Assembly (NCBI GenBank): GCA_019312705.1
Contig: JAFDCW010000332.1
Coordinates: forward strand, 1-5,816
DNA: 5,816 bases
Reading direction: 5' to 3'
DNA from: Deltaproteobacteria bacterium
GTDB taxonomy: Bacteria; Myxococcota; Polyangia; Polyangiales; B10-G4
This document shows positions 1-5,668 of this stretch, in pieces. The notes under the pieces are model-generated. The model was not told where the DNA came from. It searched no databases and worked only from the letters and a program-made list of their open reading frames with translations. The stretch's first letter is position 1. Every line of letters starts with the position of its first letter. The translations under genes were made by a program, and so were the position numbers.

Positions 1-531
1 GGTTCCGATACGCGCCTTACAGGAGAGGTCTGCACCGAGAGCATCGACATCCACGACCTCGTAGGATTGGTAGCTCAGGAACGATTGGTACGCTTCGCGG
101 CAACCCGCAATCGACGGATCGCCCGCGGTGAGCAAGAGACCGTCATCGCCAAGATCGGACGCGTTGCAGGTCGGGTGCTCGAAACCGGCAGTTCCCATGT
201 CGGTGGAGATCACGCCAACGCGAAGACTGACTATTGGAGAGAAGTCGTGACCTCCGTCGCCGTCCAGGTCCCCACTGGTGAGTGCCCGTAACATGGGCGG
301 AAGCCCCGCGGCGAAAGCCGCCTGCTCCTCCGCCATCGACTCGGAGTCATCGATCACGAAGAGCAGGGAGAGCGTCGGAGGGCCGAGGAGACTCCAGCGG
401 TAGTCGTCCCGCGGCTCACAGGTCTCGGCGGGCGGCTCCCCACTACATCCGGAGAGCACCACAGCCATCGCCGGAAGCAGCGCCAGGCCGGCGCAGATCA
501 CGCCCACCGGTATTGTCCGTCTTCGCCCCAT
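1..531 (-). CDS. vWA-domain lipoprotein, partial (C-terminus beyond window)
   Basis: The frame is open from an ATG at 531 to the window edge (177 codons, no stop), so the C-terminus is missing. The N-terminus is a classic lipoprotein signal: basic MGRRR, a hydrophobic stretch at residues 9-26, then lipobox L26-S-G-C29, so Cys29 should be lipidated. Residues 56-66 read LLFVIDDSESM, a hydrophobic strand followed by D61-x-S63-x-S65, the metal-binding MIDAS motif of vWA domains. An Asp/Gly-rich metal-loop-like segment (GDLDGDGGHDF) and a strand RVGVISTDMG follow, as in the many surface vWA lipoproteins of Myxococcota. These are exported proteins thought to bind ligands; the specific ligand is unknown. 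The start is uncertain: in-frame ATGs lie at 567, 576 and 588, and the one at 588 has GGGAG three bases upstream, but 531 gives the best signal-peptide length. It lies 127 bases after the kinase gene, so it may have its own promoter. Confidence 0.85.
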   Translation of the reverse strand, partial: MGRRRTIPVGVICAGLALLPAMAVVLSGCSGEPPAETCEPRDDYRWSLLGPPTLSLLFVIDDSESMAEEQAAFAAGLPPMLRALTSGDLDGDGGHDFSPIVSLRVGVISTDMGTAGFEHPTCNASDLGDDGLLLTAGDPSIAGCREAYQSFLSYQSYEVVDVDALGADLSCKARIGT

Positions 532-658
532 CGCGAAGTTGCGACGCAAGCTTCGTGCCCGGCACATTGCCCGCATTCGTGACGCCATGAGCTCCCACAG
601 ACGTCGCTGTGCGGCAACTTGGCGCGCTCCGCTGCCAACTCCGTTGGCGAACAGCCCC
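532..658. other. Spacer between kinase stop and vWA lipoprotein start
   Basis: The 127 bases are non-coding if the lipoprotein starts at 531. The lipoprotein frame stays open upstream, so 532-588 could be coding if the ATG at 588 is used. Two small hairpins are visible: GCCAAC-tcc-GTTGGC at 634-648, and CACAG/CTGTG arms at 596-611. Neither is followed by a T-run on the minus strand, so I do not call an intrinsic terminator. I see no convincing promoter. Confidence 0.4.
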
Positions 659-2185
659 TCAACCGGTCACCGCAGGAAGCGAAAGCGTGATGCGCGTCCC
701 GTCATGCACCGAGGCCGTGACGGTCCCGCCGTGGGCGAGGGCGACGCTGCGGACGATGGCGAGGCCGAGGCCCGTGCCGTTGCGCGCCCCGTCGGTGGTG
801 AAGAAGCGGTCGAAGACCTTTTCGCGGTGAGCCAGGGGGATGCCCGGGCCGCGGTCAGCCACGCAGACCTCGAGGCGGTCGCCCTCCCCTGGTGTTACGT
901 CGACCCGAACGGGATCAGCCTCCGGCGCGTAACGGACCGCATTATCGATGACGTTGCGGAGGGCGAGTTCGAGGTCGGCCTCGCGACCGCGGATCAAACG
1001 TGTTGGGGCGGCATAGCTCAACGTGATGCTGGCGCCGGCGCGGCGTTCTCGCTCGATGACGCGGCGAAGCACGGCGTCGAGGTCGAAGACCTGCATGGCC
1101 TCGGAGGACGCTTCGATGCGGCTCAGCTCGAGCAGGCGCGTCACGAGGCGATCCAAGCGCTCGGCGTCTTCTTGGATGTTTCCGAGGAAACGCGCGCTGG
1201 CGACCGGGTCCTCGGTCGCACCCTCGGCAAGGAGCTCGGCGGCCCCGCGGATGCTCGTGAGGGGCGACTTGAACCCGTGGGCCACGTCGGCGGCAAACTC
1301 GGACATGTATTCGGCCCGGGCGCGTAGTTCGTCGGTCATGGTCGCGAAAGATTGCCCGAGCTCGTGGATCTCCCCGGTCCCTTCGACGGGCACGATCACC
1401 CCGCGCTCACCGGCCGTGATGCGCCGGGCCGCCCGGGAAAGGCGCGAGAGCGGGCGCGAGATTGTCCAGGCGAGGACCAGGGTGCTCAGGAGGCTGATGA
1501 AGAGGGCCACCACGAGGACCCGGATGAGGCCGGAGCGGATGCGATAGAGCTCGACCATCACGGGGCGCGTCGACCGGGTGACGTAGACGACGCCGCGAAC
1601 CTCCCCGCCGCGGCGAATGGGCTCGGTCACGAAGAGAAAGACCCCCGGCGCCCGGTCCCGGACACGGGTGTATGCCGACGCCCGGCCTCCGAGGGCGTCG
1701 CGGACCTCCTGTCGGTCCTCGACCGCGGACCACCTCGGCCCAGCGCGACCTCGACCGGCAACAGAGCGCGCTGACTCGTAGCTGCTCGACACGGCCTGAC
1801 CGACCGAACCCCCCAGGCGCGGCGGTGGCGGTTCGACACCCTCGGGGGGGCCATCTTCGTGGGAGTCGGCGACCGAAAGGCCGTCGGCGCCGAGCACGCG
1901 GACCCGGGTCCGAGTCCGGGTCGCCGCGGCGGCCAGGATCGTCGCGTGGTGGGGGTCCTCGAGAGATACGCCCTCTTCGAGGTCCGACTCGAGGAGAGCG
2001 CGAACCAGCACGGCTTGGTTGCGCATGTCGCGTTCGAGGGACCCGAGCAGCTGCTTCTCGTAGAGGCGGGCGAACTCCAAGCCGAAGACCGGCACCAGGA
2101 CGACGATGACGTTCACCACCAGGAGGCGAACGCGCAGGCGCCCGAGCTGGGACCTTACCCAGGCAATGACCGACCGCCGCGGCAT
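659..2185 (-). CDS. Sensor histidine kinase, CreC/ChvG-like, with atypical H-box
   Basis: 508-residue inner-membrane sensor kinase, presumed partner of the response regulator encoded 40 bases upstream. Order of parts: membrane segment 1 at about residues 20-37; periplasmic sensor about 41-218 with Cache-like strands (RVRVLGADG, VFLFVTEPI) and a Pro-rich loop at 110-126; membrane segment 2 about 220-241; HAMP linker about 242-294 (Pro245); HisKA dimerisation helix with phospho-acceptor His303; and a C-terminal ATPase domain. The ATPase motifs are intact: N-box N411 and N415, G1 box D444-x-G-x-G448, F-box F458-F462, G2 box G470-T-G-L-G474. The arrangement and the HisKA sequence (IRGAAELL after the H-box) resemble E. 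coli CreC. Odd: the residue after His303 is Gly (HGFKSPL), where the family has Glu or Asp; the codon is GGG, one transition from GAG. The ATG start has no clear Shine-Dalgarno sequence, so translation may depend on the upstream gene. The signal sensed is unknown. Confidence 0.95.
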   Translation of the reverse strand: MPRRSVIAWVRSQLGRLRVRLLVVNVIVVLVPVFGLEFARLYEKQLLGSLERDMRNQAVLVRALLESDLEEGVSLEDPHHATILAAAATRTRTRVRVLGADGLSVADSHEDGPPEGVEPPPPRLGGSVGQAVSSSYESARSVAGRGRAGPRWSAVEDRQEVRDALGGRASAYTRVRDRAPGVFLFVTEPIRRGGEVRGVVYVTRSTRPVMVELYRIRSGLIRVLVVALFISLLSTLVLAWTISRPLSRLSRAARRITAGERGVIVPVEGTGEIHELGQSFATMTDELRARAEYMSEFAADVAHGFKSPLTSIRGAAELLAEGATEDPVASARFLGNIQEDAERLDRLVTRLLELSRIEASSEAMQVFDLDAVLRRVIERERRAGASITLSYAAPTRLIRGREADLELALRNVIDNAVRYAPEADPVRVDVTPGEGDRLEVCVADRGPGIPLAHREKVFDRFFTTDGARNGTGLGLAIVRSVALAHGGTVTASVHDGTRITLSLPAVTG

Positions 2186-2225
2186 GGGCGCTGCCGAGAA
2201 GCCCCCTTCGCCCGGCGACGGCTCG

Positions 2226-2930
2226 TTACTGGGCTGCCCGATACCCGACCCCGTGCACCGTCTGGATAGGATCCCCCTGGCCGAGGTCCCGGAACTTCGC
2301 TCGGATTCGGCGCACGTGGGTATCGATGGTCCGCTCCGTGACGTGATTGCCGAAGCCGCAGGCGTGCTGCATGAGTTGAACGCGGCTCAACACCACACCG
2401 GGCCTCTTCAGGAGCGCCGCCAGCACCCCGAGTTCGGTCGGCGTGAGCGACACCGTCTGTCCCCCGGCGATGACCTCGTGACGTTCGACGTCAACGCGAA
2501 CCTCACCGTGCTCGTAGACGAGGCCGCCGGAGCCTGGCGCCGGTTCCCCGGCCGACGGCGCCTTGTCCGCCCGGCGCAGGATGGCCCGCACCCGGGCGAT
2601 GAGCTCCCGCGGCGAGAAGGGCTTGGTGAGGTAGTCGTCTCCGCCGAGTTCGAGGCCCAGGACTCGGTCGATCTCTTCACCGCGAGCCGACAAGAAGAGG
2701 ATCGGGGTCTCAGACCGGCTGCGAATTTCCCGGCAGACGCTGAGCCCATCGAGTTCCGGAAGCATGACGTCGAGGACGACGAGGTCCGGGTCGCCCACCC
2801 GGTGCGCTTCGAGGGCGGCCCGACCATCCCCGACCGCCGTCACCCGGTAGCCCTCTTGGGTGAGGGCGTAGTCGAGGACATCTCGGATGTGGGCCTCGTC
2901 GTCCACGACCAGTATGTGCCCCGCGGCCAT
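2226..2930 (-). CDS. OmpR/PhoB-family response regulator
   Basis: 234-residue cytoplasmic DNA-binding regulator, expected to be phosphorylated by the kinase encoded directly downstream. The receiver domain (about residues 4-120) has every key residue: acidic pair D10-D11, phospho-acceptor D54 in LVVLDVMLP, the switch hydroxyl S81 and the conserved K103 in LTKPF. A Gly/Pro/Ala-rich linker (about 124-137) leads to a winged-helix output domain (about 138-234) with typical elements: VSLTPTELGVLAALL, the VLSRVQL helix, the recognition helix around ERTIDTHVRRIRAKF and the terminal hairpin VHGVGYRA. Length is normal for the family. It begins 11 bases after the preceding stop, with only a weak GGGCG before the ATG, so coupled translation is likely. 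The RR-then-kinase order matches creB-creC and many OmpR-type pairs, but orthology with CreB is not established. Target promoters cannot be told from this window. Confidence 0.96.
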   Translation of the reverse strand: MAAGHILVVDDEAHIRDVLDYALTQEGYRVTAVGDGRAALEAHRVGDPDLVVLDVMLPELDGLSVCREIRSRSETPILFLSARGEEIDRVLGLELGGDDYLTKPFSPRELIARVRAILRRADKAPSAGEPAPGSGGLVYEHGEVRVDVERHEVIAGGQTVSLTPTELGVLAALLKRPGVVLSRVQLMQHACGFGNHVTERTIDTHVRRIRAKFRDLGQGDPIQTVHGVGYRAAQ

Positions 2931-2941
2931 CGCGCCCGATG

Positions 2942-3658
2942 CTACGCGGCCGAAGGCCGTCCCGAAAGCGCAGGCTTTTGGGGCAGGTCTTCCAACGCCG
3001 GGCCGAGGGGTTCATCCATGGCCTCACCGAGCCCCTCCACCCGAGCCCACATTTCCGCCACGATGTCTCCGACGCCCTCGACCGAGGATCCCGCGAAGCG
3101 CGCCAATACGAGCTGGGTGCGCAGGGCCTCGACGAGGTCTGCGAGGTCGACGAGGGAGCGTTCGTCCCGCTCCCGCATGGCGTGCAGCTCCTCCACGTTG
3201 GTCAGATGCAGGCGCGCCGTAGCGATCGCCCGCGGCGTCACGTGTTCGTCGGTCAGGGAGGCGACCCGGGTGCGCGCCGATTCGAGGTCGAAGCCTGGGC
3301 GGTCGAGGAGAACGTCGAGCTCGGCCCGCCGCGCGTCGCTCGTCTCGACGGCCGAGACGATCCCCGACACCGCCTCGGCGGGCAAGAGCGCCGCGAGGGG
3401 ACTGCCGTGGGCGGCCTCGAGAGCCTCCTGAAGGGCGAGCTCGATGCGCCGGGCCGCGTCGGTCCCGCCCCGGAGACGACACCGGATGTCCTCCCGCGGT
3501 GAGGTCAAGACCACCGGGCCCCAGACCGGCCAGAGGGGAATGGCGATCAGCGCGGCGATGAGCGCCCCGCGGCCACCCGTGCCGCTGCGACGATAGATCG
3601 CCACGCCGCACGCCACTCCCGCAATGCCGTAGAGAACGAGCAAGTCGAGCAGACTCAC
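2942..3658 (-). CDS. Two-span membrane protein with helical cytosolic domain, unknown function
   Basis: 238 residues. The start is GTG at 3658, overlapping the stop of the preceding gene as GTGA, with GGTGA a few bases upstream as a weak ribosome site. Two hydrophobic segments (about residues 3-21 and 31-51) are separated by a short basic loop with R23, R24 and R30. The second contains a Trp/Pro-rich stretch (PLWPVWGP, 41-48). The rest is soluble, charged and Ala/Leu-rich, with a long predicted helix at about 141-188 (ELHAMRERDERSLVDLADL) suggestive of a coiled coil, and a Pro-rich C-terminal tail. The positive loop places both termini outside or the loop inside; topology is uncertain. I recognise no named domain. 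Position between two membrane proteins and a response regulator suggests an accessory or signalling partner of the two-component pair, by inference only. Confidence 0.82.
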   Translation of the reverse strand: MSLLDLLVLYGIAGVACGVAIYRRSGTGGRGALIAALIAIPLWPVWGPVVLTSPREDIRCRLRGGTDAARRIELALQEALEAAHGSPLAALLPAEAVSGIVSAVETSDARRAELDVLLDRPGFDLESARTRVASLTDEHVTPRAIATARLHLTNVEELHAMRERDERSLVDLADLVEALRTQLVLARFAGSSVEGVGDIVAEMWARVEGLGEAMDEPLGPALEDLPQKPALSGRPSAA

Positions 3659-4422
3659 GGCGTCACCGGCTGACCCATGCGCCTCAGGTGGTCGTCACGT
3701 TCCATGCGGTCGGGCCAGCTGAGGTCGTGCGTCATCGGGGGCGTCGTTTCGATAGGCGCGGGGGGGTCATCGTAGTCTCCGCGGACCGAGCGTCCGCTCG
3801 TCCAGACGGCGTCCGCGAAACCTCCCTCACGGGCACGGAGGAAGGGGATGTCCTGCTGGGCCGGACGCCCGAGGTAGGGGCGGAGGATCCAGCCCGTCTG
3901 CCCCGACACGGCGAGGAAGAGCACGATCGAGGCCGCCGCCGACATGAGCCGCCGCCCGCCGGTGCCGAGGCCGCGCAGCAAGACGCTGAGGGCCGCGAGG
4001 CCCGCGACGCCGTAGCAGGCCGAGGCCAGCAAGACGCTCCCGTGGTAGCTCGCGCCGGCGTCGATCGCGAGCCACAGGAGGGGCGAGAGCGCCAAGAGGA
4101 CCAGCGCGCCGCGCCCGGCCGATGCGAGGGCCAGCGAAATGGTCGCCCGGAGAGTGCGCGGTTGGTCGAGGGCCAGGGCCAAGACGTGGAACCCGGGCAC
4201 ACACACGACGAGGGTCGCGAGCAGCGCCAGGGGCAACTTGAGGCTCGCGTAGAGGACCTGGAGGTCTCCCCGGTACGAGCCGACGACGGCGCCGAAGATT
4301 CCAGCCCCGAGGGCGATCGCGACGAGGGACGTCGTGACCAACTCGCGCTGCCCCTCTCCTTCGAGGCACTGCCGCGCGACGGCCCCCGGCGCCCGGAGGA
4401 GGCGTCCCACCAGGGCCATCAT
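3655..4422 (-). CDS. Five-span membrane protein, unknown function, paralogue of the preceding gene
   Basis: 255-residue protein. The start at 4422 is chosen because its ATG overlaps the stop of the preceding gene as ATGA; the same frame is open further upstream, but there it overlaps the preceding gene and is not coding. Hydrophobic segments lie at about residues 29-48, 61-84, 104-121, 127-150 and 160-180, so this is an inner-membrane protein. Residues 42-114 align without gaps to residues 91-163 of the preceding protein, including G48-S49, P64, P76, D86, P88 and P114. After the last span is W178-I-L-R-P-Y183 followed by a polar tail of about 70 residues. That WILRP signature recalls, from memory, uncharacterised bacterial membrane proteins with W-x-L-R-P-F; I cannot confirm the family. 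No transporter ATPase, protease or catalytic motif is visible. The next gene starts within its stop codon (GTGA). Confidence 0.86.
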   Translation of the reverse strand: MMALVGRLLRAPGAVARQCLEGEGQRELVTTSLVAIALGAGIFGAVVGSYRGDLQVLYASLKLPLALLATLVVCVPGFHVLALALDQPRTLRATISLALASAGRGALVLLALSPLLWLAIDAGASYHGSVLLASACYGVAGLAALSVLLRGLGTGGRRLMSAAASIVLFLAVSGQTGWILRPYLGRPAQQDIPFLRAREGGFADAVWTSGRSVRGDYDDPPAPIETTPPMTHDLSWPDRMERDDHLRRMGQPVTP

Positions 4423-5177
4423 GACGCACCTTCGAAGAGCGCGAGGACCGACAGGAGCGAGCCGAAGGACTCGATGACCCGAGCCGAGAGCAGAACGGCG
4501 AAGGCGCAAAATACCAGGCACGCGACGACGGCGGCGAGCTGGGTAGTGATCCGCGCCCGGGATACTGTTCGAACCACGTCGAAGAGCAGCACGCGCAAGC
4601 CGAAGGCGGCCCCGAGCAGCAAACCAAAGCTGCCCGTCAGGACAGCGGCCATACGACCTTCGGTGGTCACGATGAAGAGGGCCGCGGCCGGGGCGAGGCC
4701 CGCGAGGACCAGCCCCGCCGTCGCGAGGGACCGAGCGGAGAGCATCGCCATGCCCTTGGGCTCGATCGGTGCGTCGAGGAATGCAAAGGCGATGAAGAGG
4801 GCGGGAATGCCGACGATACAAACGGCGATGAGGGCCATCGGCACCGAGAGGGCGTCGGTGAGCAGCGCCCAGCCGCCGTCCCGGGACCCGAGGGCCAGCC
4901 CGTAGAGCGCCGAGAGGCCGACGCCGGTCAGCCCACGGAAGGTGACAGTGCGTGCGTCGAATTGCTCGATGGGCCCCAGCGGGGCGACCAGGTTCGCGGA
5001 CCAGCCGCGCTCCACGTCCGCGGGACGGGCGGCGGCGGTCTCGCGCTCGGCGGTGGGCGCGGGGTCGGCCGCGCGACGGCCAGCGGCCGACGCATGCGTC
5101 TGTGGGGCACCGATCTTCGGCACCGCCTTGGTCGGGAATTGGGGCACCGGTCCCGGCATGGCTTCAGCGATTTCCAT
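4419..5177 (-). CDS. Five-span membrane protein with long Pro/Ala-rich N-terminal tail, unknown function
   Basis: 252 residues, first gene of the minus-strand unit. The ATG at 5177 follows a good Shine-Dalgarno sequence (GAGGAG at 5183-5188), which fixes the start. Residues 1-80 are hydrophilic and rich in Pro, Ala and Arg, without a signal peptide. Hydrophobic segments follow at about 82-97, 105-134, 150-171, 178-199 and 211-232, then a short hydrophobic tail. The core matches the next protein without gaps over about 73 positions (roughly 21 identical by my count), with G97-S98, P113, P125, D135, P137 and P163 all at a constant offset of 49. It lacks the WILRPY motif found at the end of the last span of that protein. 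No known enzyme or transporter motif is visible. The two may form a hetero-oligomer in the inner membrane; this is inference. They overlap by 4 bases. Confidence 0.86.
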   Translation of the reverse strand: MEIAEAMPGPVPQFPTKAVPKIGAPQTHASAAGRRAADPAPTAERETAAARPADVERGWSANLVAPLGPIEQFDARTVTFRGLTGVGLSALYGLALGSRDGGWALLTDALSVPMALIAVCIVGIPALFIAFAFLDAPIEPKGMAMLSARSLATAGLVLAGLAPAAALFIVTTEGRMAAVLTGSFGLLLGAAFGLRVLLFDVVRTVSRARITTQLAAVVACLVFCAFAVLLSARVIESFGSLLSVLALFEGAS

Positions 5178-5182
5178 GGTCT

Positions 5183-5188
5183 CTCCTC
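5183..5188 (-). promoter_or_regulatory. Shine-Dalgarno site for the first membrane gene
   Basis: On the minus strand GAGGAG stands five bases before the ATG at 5177. It is the strongest ribosome-binding sequence in the unit and marks the probable first gene of the operon; the genes downstream have weak sites and rely on overlaps or short gaps. Confidence 0.75.
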
Positions 5189-5361
5189 ACTCTCTCTGGA
5201 CTCGGCGTCGCCTCGGAGAACCCGAGAACGCCGCGTCACTCCTCTGGTTTAGAAGACCGGCAAGGCGTCCTCGGGGAGGTGGCGAGGAGATTCCGGGGAG
5301 CAAATGAGGCGAAATTGTGAAGGAGACTGTTGGCAGCCAAGAACGGGCCTTTCGGTGCACC

Positions 5362-5390
5362 TTGCCCCGTAGTCGTACCAATGGTACGAC
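5362..5390 (+). promoter_or_regulatory. Possible promoter of the toxin-antitoxin module
   Basis: TTGCCC at 5362-5367 (four of six matches to TTGACA), a 17-base spacer, then TACGAC at 5385-5390 (three of six matches to TATAAT). The -10 hexamer would sit inside the right arm of the palindrome, so a repressor bound there would block the polymerase. Transcription would begin only a few bases before the antitoxin ATG, giving a nearly leaderless message, which fits the weak ribosome site. The match is modest. Confidence 0.3.
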
Positions 5391-5392
5391 TA
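5370..5392. promoter_or_regulatory. Perfect 23-bp palindrome, probable antitoxin operator
   Basis: TAGTCGTACCA, a central A at 5381, then TGGTACGACTA: 11-bp arms with no mismatch. It ends eight bases before the antitoxin ATG. Each arm contains a GTAC core (5375-5378 and 5384-5387), nine bases apart, near one helical turn, which suits two ribbon-helix-helix dimers binding side by side. Ribbon-helix-helix antitoxins commonly repress their own operons through such sites; binding here is inferred. It could also fold as an RNA hairpin, but no T-run follows it directly and it precedes rather than follows a gene, so it is unlikely to be a terminator. Confidence 0.75.
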
Positions 5393-5400
5393 AAAGTAAG

Positions 5401-5667
5401 ATGGGTGCCGCGAAGGCAAAGATCAGCATCACGATCTCCGAAGACCTCCTCGACCGGGTCGATTCGGAGGTCGAGCGGAGCGATGGTGCGAGCCGGAGCA
5501 GCGTCATCGAAGCGTGGCTGCGGAGTGCGTCCCGCGCGTCAGCCGCTACCATTCTTCGTGAAGAAACGATTCGCTACTATGAGGAGAGTTCAGCGGAGGA
5601 GCGTCTCGAGGAAGAGGCCCTCGGCCGGGCAACCTCCAAGAACGCTCGACGAGTGAACTACGACTGA
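5401..5667 (+). CDS. Ribbon-helix-helix antitoxin (partner of PemK/MazF-type toxin)
   Basis: 88-residue cytoplasmic protein expected to bind both operator DNA and the toxin encoded next. I chose the ATG at 5401 because the fold begins at once: strand KISITIS (about residues 7-13), helix EDLLDRVDSEVERSD, a Gly-Ala-Ser turn, then helix SRSSVIEAWLRSASR, the pattern of CopG/MetJ-type DNA-binding dimers. The acidic C-terminal half (YYEESSAEERLEEEA, then a tail ending RRVNYD) is the usual toxin-wrapping region. The frame is open back to a GTG at 5317, but that extension runs through the palindrome and resembles nothing. Only AAGTAAG precedes the ATG, a weak ribosome site. The stop is one base from the toxin ATG (TGA-G-ATG), so the two are translationally coupled. 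Regulation is probably by autorepression at 5370-5392. Confidence 0.9.
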   Translation: MGAAKAKISITISEDLLDRVDSEVERSDGASRSSVIEAWLRSASRASAATILREETIRYYEESSAEERLEEEALGRATSKNARRVNYD

Positions 5668-5668
5668 G

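Larger units (their letters stand above)
5178..5400. other. Divergent intergenic region between the membrane/two-component operon and the toxin-antitoxin module
   Basis: 223 bases between two genes reading outward, so it should hold promoters for both. On the minus side only the Shine-Dalgarno sequence is clear; I found no -35/-10 pair I would trust, and the nearest AT-rich spot is TCTAAA (complement of 5248-5253). On the plus side are a weak promoter candidate and the 23-bp palindrome listed separately. A small inverted repeat, CTCGG-agaac-CCGAG at 5212-5226, lies in the minus-strand leader and is probably chance. No small gene is convincing here. Confidence 0.6.

Noticed and set aside
634..648. 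Hairpin GCCAAC-tcc-GTTGGC as a terminator after the kinase gene
   Set aside because: Only a 6-bp stem and no T-run on the minus strand after it; not enough for an intrinsic terminator.
539..1327. Plus-strand open frame of 262 codons opposite the kinase C-terminus
   Set aside because: Antisense to intact HisKA and ATPase motifs; no domain or ribosome site.
2106..3431. Plus-strand open frame of 441 codons opposite the response regulator and the two-span protein
   Set aside because: It is antisense to a regulator with every family motif intact; it has no recognisable domain and its composition (Arg/Pro/Ser-rich) is that of a GC-rich shadow frame.
4423..4821. Upstream extension of the second membrane protein to an ATG at 4821
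   Set aside because: The extension overlaps the first membrane gene in another frame and reads as Arg/His/Gly-rich noise; the ATGA overlap at 4419-4422 gives a natural start.
3688..4905. Plus-strand open frame of 405 codons opposite the two membrane genes
   Set aside because: Highly charged, low-complexity translation typical of the reverse complement of GC-rich membrane-protein codons; the minus strand encodes a coherent multi-span protein instead.
5248..5253. TCTAAA on the minus strand as a -10 element for the operon
   Set aside because: No acceptable -35 hexamer lies 16-18 bases upstream; the match alone is not evidence of a promoter.
5317..5400. N-terminal extension of the antitoxin from GTG at 5317
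   Set aside because: It would put the operator-like palindrome inside the coding region and adds 28 residues with no resemblance to the family; the fold begins right after the ATG at 5401.
5187..5552. Minus-strand open frame of 121 codons across the spacer and the antitoxin
   Set aside because: It is antisense to a clear ribbon-helix-helix antitoxin and crosses the divergent spacer; no recognisable domain.
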